Below, in pieces: positions 1 through 5,038 of a stretch of 5,206 nucleotides of DNA. The translations under genes and the position numbers were made by a program. Source of the DNA: DMER64 sp041652255 (GTDB lineage: Bacteria > Bacteroidota > Bacteroidia > Bacteroidales > UBA932); the NCBI GenBank assembly GCA_041652255.1, contig JBAZHT010000104.1, positions 1-5,206 of the forward strand, given 5' to 3'. Each line of letters opens with the position of its first letter. Position 1 is the stretch's first letter. The notes under the pieces were generated by a model, which was given only the letters and a program-made list of their open reading frames with translations, was not told the DNA's origin and searched no databases.

Positions 1-381
1 CGTTTTCACTTTAATAACAGAGAATCCCTTGAATTTATATATCTCTTTTAGTGCCGTTACTAATTCTTCCCCGACGTGAACCGGTGCATAAAAATTATAA
101 TCGTTCACAGACCCCACAAATCCGGGGACAACCTCACCACCGCGTTCCAGGGTATCTATTCCTGCGGCTAGAGCCACAGACTGGGCAGCATGTTCAATAA
201 TTCCTTCTTCCAGAAAAATTTCTCCGGGACAAAAAAACGAATCCTTTACAGGGGTATAGCCCGAATAGGAAGCTTGACCATCCCTCCCGTAATAAGAATC
301 TATGAGGAAAATCGGTGGACGGTGCGGAATGTATTTATATAAAGATCTTCCGGATAATAAAATGTTCTCAGGTCTTTTCAC
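1..381 (-). CDS. FabZ-like 3-hydroxyacyl-ACP dehydratase (hotdog fold), partial: 3' end outside the window
   Basis: The minus strand is open from a GTG at 381-379 to the window edge, giving 127 codons of an N-terminal fragment. Residues 18-28 read IPHRPPIFLID, the FabZ signature segment. Residues 51-67 (CPGEIFLEEGIIEHAAQ) match the FabZ central helix with its conserved Glu and the AQ pair, and residues 84-107 (VVPGFVGSVNDYNFYAPVHVG and on) match the following strands. The family dehydrates 3-hydroxyacyl-ACP to trans-2-enoyl-ACP in the cytoplasm, in fatty acid or polyene-type lipid synthesis. The first TAA upstream in this frame is at 402-400, and no in-frame ATG or TTG lies between it and the PHRPP motif, so GTG is the only ordinary start. 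The start has no Shine-Dalgarno sequence. The canonical FabZ HFPG motif reads FCPG (residues 50-53), so the usual catalytic His is absent there; His64, beside Glu63, is an alternative candidate. I recall similar dehydratases in Bacteroidota aryl-polyene or flexirubin-type clusters, but nothing else here supports that pathway. It is divergent from the hydrogenase operon and probably unrelated to it. The family is clear; the substrate is not. Confidence 0.85.
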   Translation of the reverse strand, partial: MKRPENILLSGRSLYKYIPHRPPIFLIDSYYGRDGQASYSGYTPVKDSFFCPGEIFLEEGIIEHAAQSVALAAGIDTLERGGEVVPGFVGSVNDYNFYAPVHVGEELVTALKEIYKFKGFSVIKVKT

Positions 382-676
382 AGAGTACGAAGATAAAAAT
401 TATTCTTATTACAAAAATTTTGTTCTTTGCAATCCGGCTTTCACTTCTGACTATGAGAAAGTTATTAAAATACCAGATAGCCGAAGACCCTTCTTTCAAA
501 AATTTTCTCTGTTAAATCGTTGTTTTTTTGATTGATTTTCCATTATATTTACAAAATGCTTCCTTATAAAAGTTCAGAATTAGAAGTGAATCCGATCATT
601 ACAATTACAGAGGCGAAAATCTAAACAACATATATATACACACTAAAGATTTATTAACCTACTTAATTGATTTTGG
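382..676. other. AT-rich divergent intergenic region between the dehydratase and the hydrogenase operon
   Basis: About 295 bases without a convincing gene. Open frames on the plus strand here (for example 302-535) overlap the conserved start of the dehydratase and give low-complexity, non-family peptides. The region holds a candidate promoter for hydC at 520-551 and a roughly 120-base AT-rich leader including a short alternating TA run near 630-637. A 13-base near-palindrome (ACAAAA-A-TTTTGT, 411-423) lies about 30 bases upstream of the dehydratase GTG and could be an operator or chance AT-rich sequence. On the minus strand TATCTTCG (395-388) is one mismatch from TAnnTTTG, but it sits so close to the GTG that the mRNA would be nearly leaderless. 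The half-site CTGTTAAAT (510-518) recalls a redox-sensing Rex half-site, but no second arm is present. Confidence 0.6.
520..551 (+). promoter_or_regulatory. Candidate Bacteroidota-type promoter for the hydCBA operon
   Basis: TTG at 520-522 is followed, after a 21-base spacer, by TATATTTA at 544-551. This matches the Bacteroidota -33 (TTG/TTTG) and -7 (TAnnTTTG) elements with one mismatch, the final base of the -7 box. Transcription would begin near 556-559 and leave an untranslated leader of about 120 bases before hydC. The surroundings are very AT-rich, so a chance match is quite possible. Confidence 0.35.
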
Positions 677-1168
677 ATGAAACCAATTACCGAACTAGTT
701 AAGGACCTTGCCGACCGGCACGGCAGAGAGCGACGTAGTCTATTGCCGATCCTTCAGGGAGTAGTCGAACAGGAAAAGTACTTATCTGAATTTTCTATGC
801 TGACCATTGCCCGTGAACTGGACATTCCGGTGACGGAAGTTTACGGAACGGCTACTTTCTATTCATTCCTGGAATGTAAAAAGATGGGCAAATACATTAT
901 CCGTATTTGCAAAACGATCACATGTTCAATGAAAGGAGAGAAACAAATTCTTCTTGCCATAGAGAATATGTTGAAGATCAAAGTCGGAGAGACCACACAG
1001 GATGGAAAATTCACCCTCCTTGAAACCAATTGCCTGGGATTTTGTCACAAAGCCCCGGCCATGTTGATCAACAACGAAGTGTACACAGAACTTACCCCGG
1101 AAAAGATCCGGGAAATTTTAACCAGTTACCTGAATGATAAAATCATAGGAGGTGAACATGTCAACTAG
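677..1168 (+). CDS. hydC: NADH-dependent [FeFe]-hydrogenase subunit C (NuoE-like, thioredoxin-fold [2Fe-2S] protein)
   Basis: A 163-residue protein of the 24-kDa/NuoE family, about the length of Thermotoga HydC. It has an N-terminal helical region (residues 1-60, including an LLPILQGVVEQEKYLS segment typical of NuoE) followed by a thioredoxin-like domain. The four [2Fe-2S] ligands are in family spacing: Cys78-x4-Cys83 and Cys119-x3-Cys123, the second pair in the usual CLGxC context followed by a Pro (CLGFCHKAP). Cys67 is extra and not expected to bind the cluster. In HydABC complexes this subunit packs against the flavoprotein and may relay or buffer electrons near FMN. The ATG at 677 is the natural start; there is no Shine-Dalgarno sequence before it, as is common in Bacteroidota. 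The last 11 bases overlap hydB, and the final codons contain the hydB ribosome binding site, which suggests translational coupling. It is the first gene of hydCBA. A NuoE of respiratory complex I is ruled out by the adjacent hydA and the lack of other nuo genes. Confidence 0.93.
   Translation: MKPITELVKDLADRHGRERRSLLPILQGVVEQEKYLSEFSMLTIARELDIPVTEVYGTATFYSFLECKKMGKYIIRICKTITCSMKGEKQILLAIENMLKIKVGETTQDGKFTLLETNCLGFCHKAPAMLINNEVYTELTPEKIREILTSYLNDKIIGGEHVN
1147..1155 (+). promoter_or_regulatory. Perfect Shine-Dalgarno sequence deciding the hydB start
   Basis: AGGAGGTGA, a nine-base complement of the 16S rRNA 3' end, lies inside the last codons of hydC. Five bases separate the AGGAGG core from the ATG at 1158. 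It favours ATG 1158 over the in-frame GTG at 1152, whose first base is part of the AGGAGG core itself. It is the only strong Shine-Dalgarno sequence at any start in this window. Confidence 0.85.
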
Positions 1169-2342
1169 TCACATTCTAAAAAGAGCCGATTTCATTTTCA
1201 AAAACGAAAATGACTGGGAAGAAGTGCTGACCAAAAGCCTGGCACGTACCCCTAACGAACTGATAAACGAATTGATCAGTTCCGAGTTAAAAGGAAGAGG
1301 CGGAGCCGGTTTCCCCACAGGATTGAAATGGAAACTTACTTCTGAATTGAAATCAGATGAAAAGTATGTTATCTGTAACGCCGATGAAGGAGAACCGGGA
1401 ACTTTCAAAGACAGGGAGATCCTGTCCCGGGTTCCTTTTAAGGTTTTAACGGCAATTGCCATCTGCGGTTACGTAATAGGGGCAAAAAAAGGTTATATAT
1501 ACCTCCGGGGCGAGTATTTTTTCTTGCAACAGGAATTGAAAAAAGCGATCAGTGAATTCGAATTTTTCTGTAAAGAAATTAAATATGATTTCAAGATCAA
1601 CATATTTATGGGAAGCGGTGCTTATATATGCGGCGAAGAAACAGCCCTGTTCGAATCCATGGAAGGAAAACGGGGAGAACCACGCAACAAACCGCCTTAT
1701 CCAACAACTTACGGATACATGGGAAAACCAACCGTTATCAACAACGTTGAAACGCTTTCCCATACCTACACCATATTCAGCTACGGATCCAAACGCTTTT
1801 ATGACCTGGGTGTTCAGTTCTCCCGCGGGACAAAACTTTTCTCCGTTTCGGGTGACACACCTAAACCGGGTATTTATGAACTTGAACTCGGTATGAGTCT
1901 TACGGATTTTGTTGAAGAATTCGGGGATGACGATACCAAAGCGGTTCAGGTCGGCGGTGCTGCCGGGTTCCTGGTCCCTCGTAAAAAATTTACCGAAACA
2001 AGCATCGGCTATGAAGGTAAACTTGTAGGGATCTCGCTTCCGACAGGGGGCTCCATGATGTTGTTCAACAGTTCCCGTTCCATGTTTAACGTACTGGACA
2101 ATTACCTGAATTTCTTTGCCGAGGAATCATGCGGTCAGTGTACGCCCTGTCGCGTTGGTTGCCAACAATTACTCAAAGGGATAAAAGCGGTTAAACGGGG
2201 AGAGAAACCGGCTTCATACCTGGACAAACTCCTTAGTCTGGCCGAAACCATGCAATTGACAGCAAAGTGCGGCCTGGGACAATCCGTGGCAAATTCCTTC
2301 TCTTCCATTGTGGAAAATTTCAGAGAGGAGATGATTTACTAA
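1158..2342 (+). CDS. hydB: NADH-dependent [FeFe]-hydrogenase subunit B (compact NuoF-like FMN/NADH-binding flavoprotein)
   Basis: A 394-residue member of the 51-kDa/NuoF family, the diaphorase module that exchanges electrons with NAD(P)H through FMN. In order it shows the glycine-rich GRGGAGFPTG (residues 46-55), NADEGEPGTFKDR (74-86, FMN site), GSGAYICGEETAL (152-164, nucleotide site), PTVINNVETL (191-200), a SLBB-like segment (about 225-305), and the cluster domain with SCGQCTPCR. Cys325, Cys328 and Cys331, plus Cys371, bind one [4Fe-4S] cluster; Cys335 is extra. ATG 1158 is chosen because a perfect Shine-Dalgarno precedes it. The protein is much shorter than Thermotoga-type HydB (over 600 residues): it lacks the N-terminal thioredoxin-like [2Fe-2S] domain and ends shortly after Cys371 with no C-terminal 2[4Fe-4S] ferredoxin domain. 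This is not a truncation, because hydA starts only 18 bases downstream and all core motifs are intact. It overlaps hydC by 11 bases. Electrons would pass to HydA. The nucleotide (NAD or NADP) cannot be told from motifs alone. Confidence 0.93.
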   Translation: MSTSHILKRADFIFKNENDWEEVLTKSLARTPNELINELISSELKGRGGAGFPTGLKWKLTSELKSDEKYVICNADEGEPGTFKDREILSRVPFKVLTAIAICGYVIGAKKGYIYLRGEYFFLQQELKKAISEFEFFCKEIKYDFKINIFMGSGAYICGEETALFESMEGKRGEPRNKPPYPTTYGYMGKPTVINNVETLSHTYTIFSYGSKRFYDLGVQFSRGTKLFSVSGDTPKPGIYELELGMSLTDFVEEFGDDDTKAVQVGGAAGFLVPRKKFTETSIGYEGKLVGISLPTGGSMMLFNSSRSMFNVLDNYLNFFAEESCGQCTPCRVGCQQLLKGIKAVKRGEKPASYLDKLLSLAETMQLTAKCGLGQSVANSFSSIVENFREEMIY

Positions 2343-2360
2343 ACCAGAAAATTGACAGTA

Positions 2361-4148
2361 ATGGGAAAGAAAATAAAAATTACCGTAAACGGACAACCCG
2401 TAGAAGTTGAAAAAGGTACGTCCATACTGGATGCAGCCAATCAAATAGGGGTGATCATCCCCACTTTATGTTACCATAAGGACCTGTGCGTAGCCGGAAA
2501 CTGCCGCGTTTGTATAGTTGAAGTGGTAGGACAAAAACGCCTTGCCCCTGCCTGCGCCACTCCGTGTGAAGACGGCATGGACGTTCTGACCAACACCCAC
2601 AAAGTAAGGAATTCCAGAAAGCACATCATTGAACTGCTCCTTTCAGAGCACAACGCCGATTGTACAAGCTGTTACAAGAACGGCAATTGCGAATTGCAGC
2701 TTTTGGCCTCGGAATACAAGATCATGAGCCAGGATTTCATCCATCTTGTACCCTTCCGGAATTACACCATTGACGACTTCTCACCTTCCATCATCAAAGA
2801 CGACAGCAAATGTATCCGTTGCCAGCGCTGCGTCAGGACATGTGCCGAGTTGCAGAGCGTCAACGCGCTGACCATGGCGCACAAAGGCGAATATGCCATG
2901 ATCACCACGTTCTTTGAAAAATCCATGAACGATGTGATCTGCACCAACTGCGGACAATGCGTAAACCACTGCCCCACCGGAGCCCTGGTGGAAAAGAATT
3001 ACATCGAGGAAGTCTGGTCCGCCATCTCGGACAAAGACAAATACGTGGTTATCCAAACGGCTCCCGCTGTGCGCGTGGGGCTGGGCGAAGAACTCGGCTT
3101 TGATCCCGGAAGCCGCTCAACCGGTAAAATGGTGGCAGCATTGAAACGCCTGGGATTCGATTCTGTGATGGACACCGATTTCACGGCCGATCTGACGATC
3201 ATGGAAGAAGGCACGGAGCTGCTTACCCGGCTGAAAAAAGCACTGGCAGAAAACGACAAGACCGTCAAGTTCCCCATGACTACTTCCTGTTCACCCGGAT
3301 GGATCAAATTCATTGAGCACCTTTATCCCGAATACCTGGACAATCTTTCCAGCTGTAAATCACCCCAACAGATGTTTGGTGCATTGGTAAAAACGTATTA
3401 TGCAAAAGCCCGTAAGCTGGATCCGGCCAAAATTGTGTCCGTTTCCGTAATGCCTTGCACCGCTAAGAAGTTCGAGGCGGCCAGGCCGGAAATGCATGAC
3501 AGCGGTTACCGTGACGTAGATTACGTTCTGACCACCCGTGAGCTGGCCATTATGATCAAACAGGCGGGTATCGATTTCAAGAAACTGGAAGACATGCATT
3601 TTGACCGTTTGATGGGTGAATCTACCGGAGCCGGTGTAATCTTCGGAGCTACAGGAGGCGTTATGGAGGCAGCCCTTCGGACTGCCTACGAACTGGTTAC
3701 CGGCAGAGAGGTTCCATTTGACAACCTGGATATCACGCCTGTACGTGGGATGGAAGGCGTTCGTGAAGCCAAAATTAAAATTGAAAAACCGCTGAAGGAA
3801 TGGGCCTTCCTGGACGGAGTGGAACTTAAATGTGCCGTTGCCCACGGTCTGACTAACGTCAAATACGTGATGGACAAGGTCCGTGCCGGTAAAGTCGATT
3901 ACCACTTCATAGAGTTCATGGCCTGTCCGGGCGGTTGCCTGGGCGGTGGCGGCCAGCCAATCCCCACCAATCCCGAAATACGTCAGCGCCGTGCCGAGGC
4001 CATTTACGCCGAGGATGCCGGCATGCCTGTCAGAAAATCACATGAGAATCCCGAAATCATCAAGATCTACAAAGATTTTCTGGGGCATCCACTGAGCGAA
4101 GTGTCTCATCACCTTCTTCATACCAAATACACGGCCAGAAATATGTAG
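2361..4148 (+). CDS. hydA: [FeFe]-hydrogenase catalytic subunit, M3-type with fused small subunit
   Basis: A 595-residue catalytic subunit for reversible 2H+ + 2e- to H2. Domains in order: plant-type [2Fe-2S] ferredoxin (likely Cys37, 48, 51, 65); His-ligated [4Fe-4S] site H-x3-C-x2-C-x5-C (His97, Cys101, 104, 110); 2[4Fe-4S] ferredoxin (Cys151/154/157/161 and Cys194/197/200/204); H-cluster domain (about 225-535); fused small-subunit domain (about 540-595, with FLGHPLSEVSHHLLHT). L1 is TSCSPGW (308-314), L2 is MPCTAKKFE (364-372), L3 is EFMACPGGCLGG (518-529). By comparison with Clostridium pasteurianum CpI, the proton-path residues Glu283, Glu286, Cys310 and Ser330 are kept. The L1 position that usually ligates the H-cluster cubane is Ser311 instead of Cys, while Cys332 stands where CpI has Ala; the other three ligands (Cys366, 522, 526) are present. 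ATG 2361 is preferred over the in-frame TTG at 2352 because the domain starts naturally at MGKKIKITVNG. There is no signal peptide, so it is cytoplasmic. It lacks the extra C-terminal [2Fe-2S] domain of Thermotoga HydA. Last gene of hydCBA; it needs HydEFG maturation from elsewhere. Confidence 0.96.
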   Translation: MGKKIKITVNGQPVEVEKGTSILDAANQIGVIIPTLCYHKDLCVAGNCRVCIVEVVGQKRLAPACATPCEDGMDVLTNTHKVRNSRKHIIELLLSEHNADCTSCYKNGNCELQLLASEYKIMSQDFIHLVPFRNYTIDDFSPSIIKDDSKCIRCQRCVRTCAELQSVNALTMAHKGEYAMITTFFEKSMNDVICTNCGQCVNHCPTGALVEKNYIEEVWSAISDKDKYVVIQTAPAVRVGLGEELGFDPGSRSTGKMVAALKRLGFDSVMDTDFTADLTIMEEGTELLTRLKKALAENDKTVKFPMTTSCSPGWIKFIEHLYPEYLDNLSSCKSPQQMFGALVKTYYAKARKLDPAKIVSVSVMPCTAKKFEAARPEMHDSGYRDVDYVLTTRELAIMIKQAGIDFKKLEDMHFDRLMGESTGAGVIFGATGGVMEAALRTAYELVTGREVPFDNLDITPVRGMEGVREAKIKIEKPLKEWAFLDGVELKCAVAHGLTNVKYVMDKVRAGKVDYHFIEFMACPGGCLGGGGQPIPTNPEIRQRRAEAIYAEDAGMPVRKSHENPEIIKIYKDFLGHPLSEVSHHLLHTKYTARNM

Positions 4149-4170
4149 CGCCTTTTTACATGAACAAATC

Positions 4171-4205
4171 AAAAGTGACCTTGTTAAAGAGGTCACTTTT
4201 TTTTT
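4171..4205 (+). terminator. Intrinsic terminator of the hydCBA operon
   Basis: A perfect 11-bp stem, AAAAGTGACCT (4171-4181) and AGGTCACTTTT (4190-4200), encloses an 8-base loop. A run of nine T (4197-4205) overlaps the end of the right arm and continues past it. It begins 22 bases after the hydA stop. The left flank is A-rich, so weak activity on the opposite strand is possible. Confidence 0.93.
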
Positions 4206-4207
4206 GT

Positions 4208-4215
4208 TAATTTTG
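4208..4215 (+). promoter_or_regulatory. Candidate -7 promoter element (TAnnTTTG) for the TspO-like gene
   Basis: TAATTTTG is an exact match to the Bacteroidota -7 box, two bases after the terminator T-run. The best -33 candidate is TTG at 4181-4183, inside the terminator, with a 24-base spacer that is slightly long. Transcription would start near 4221-4223, giving a leader of about 15 bases before the ATG at 4237. Confidence 0.5.
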
Positions 4216-4236
4216 GGTAACCAAAATTATATAGAC

Positions 4237-5037
4237 ATGAAGAATAAAACACTATCTGTCATAAACATCTTCCTGTACCTGGGGATGATCCTCGTGAACG
4301 CGTTGGCTAACGCACTTCCAATAAACGGTATGACTACCGGAGAATTATCAGATAATTATCCCAATTTGTTTGTTCCTGCCGGAATAACCTTTTCAATATG
4401 GGGAGTTATCTATTTTTTACTGCTGGTATTCGTTGTGTATCAGGCAGCCGCTGTTTTCGGCAAAAAAAACCGCTTTGCACTGAACACCAAACAGAACCTG
4501 GTTTTTTCCCTCACTTGTATATTGAACGCCGCATGGATCATTACCTGGCATTACCAGCTGATCTTGTGGTCAGTAGTCGTTATGATCGCCTTGCTTCTAA
4601 GCCTGATATCCCTTTACAATTCTCTCTATAACATTGATATACCAAGTGGTATGGGAAAATTTGCCTTTAGGGTATCAACGGGAATATACCTGGGCTGGAT
4701 TTCCGTAGCCACTATCGCCAATGTTACCGCCCTGCTGGTATCGCGCAACTGGGACGGTTTTGGCCTGAGTGAAAATTTCTGGACCATTGCCGTAATGATC
4801 GTGGGATTCATCCTGGCTGTTCTGGTAACATTACGTCAACGTGACATTTTCTATCCTCTGGTAGTTATATGGGCTTATTACGGGATCACCATCAAACGCA
4901 CGGCAGACCTTATAGTCCATAAAGACATCATCATTACCGCCTGGGTCGTCATCGTTTTAACGGCTCTACTCATAGTATACACCCTTATTAGCTCCTGTGC
5001 CAGCGGAAAAGGCAAAGGATTGCTCTGCCGGGGATAA
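4237..5037 (+). CDS. Extended TspO/MBR-related integral membrane protein (tryptophan-rich sensory protein type)
   Basis: A 266-residue, very hydrophobic protein with about eight likely membrane segments (roughly 6-27, 48-73, 86-104, 108-129, 146-168, 181-199, 204-221, 230-252). The segment FVPAGITFSIWGVIYFLL (45-62) resembles the Pro/Trp-rich TspO motif, and LNAAWIITWHYQLILW (96-111) and YLGWISVATIANVTALL (151-167) resemble later TspO helices rich in Trp and Asn. Classic TspO is about 160 residues with five helices and binds tetrapyrroles; this longer relative has about three more helices and an unknown ligand. ATG 4237 is chosen over an in-frame TTG at 4204 because the upstream extension would translate the terminator T-run and promoter. 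There is no Shine-Dalgarno sequence. It is separated from hydA by a terminator and is probably transcribed alone. The polar C-terminal tail (about 254-266, SCASGKGKGLLCRG) lies over sequence resembling the downstream tandem repeat and may be repeat-derived. Family membership is fairly secure; function is not. Confidence 0.8.
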   Translation: MKNKTLSVINIFLYLGMILVNALANALPINGMTTGELSDNYPNLFVPAGITFSIWGVIYFLLLVFVVYQAAAVFGKKNRFALNTKQNLVFSLTCILNAAWIITWHYQLILWSVVVMIALLLSLISLYNSLYNIDIPSGMGKFAFRVSTGIYLGWISVATIANVTALLVSRNWDGFGLSENFWTIAVMIVGFILAVLVTLRQRDIFYPLVVIWAYYGITIKRTADLIVHKDIIITAWVVIVLTALLIVYTLISSCASGKGKGLLCRG

Positions 5038-5038
5038 G
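5016..5038 (+). repeat. Possible degenerate repeat copy overlapping the 3' end of the TspO-like gene
   Basis: By hand alignment, 5016-5038 matches the unit-2 end 5168-5190 at about 16 of 23 positions. This includes the identical octamer CCGGGGAT (5028-5035 and 5180-5187), followed in both cases after four bases by CCACATAT. The stop codon TAA (5035-5037) falls where full repeats read TCG. Only the last dozen bases are convincing. Confidence 0.4.

Noticed and set aside
302..535. Plus-strand open frames of 77 and 66 codons
   Set aside because: They overlap the conserved start of the minus-strand dehydratase and the AT-rich intergenic region; the peptides are rich in Lys, Phe, Ile and Tyr without recognisable motifs.
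662..682. FNR/CRP-like site TTGAT-N-GATGAA near the hydC start
   Set aside because: The arms do not match in sequence or spacing, and the site overlaps the start codon without dyad symmetry.
1152..1157. GTG at 1152 as the hydB start
   Set aside because: Its first base is part of the AGGAGG core, whereas the ATG at 1158 has ideal spacing from that core.
677..2342. Fragment of respiratory complex I (nuoE-nuoF)
   Set aside because: The pair is followed at once by a complete [FeFe]-hydrogenase catalytic subunit and a terminator; no membrane-arm genes are present.
2352..2360. TTG at 2352 as the hydA start
   Set aside because: It adds only three residues; the ATG at 2361 directly precedes the ferredoxin domain and needs no rare start.
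3360..3905. 181-codon minus-strand open frame inside hydA
   Set aside because: It is antisense to highly conserved H-cluster motifs and is a coding shadow.
4204..4236. TTG at 4204 as the start of the TspO-like gene
   Set aside because: The extension would lie on the terminator T-run and the -7 promoter box.
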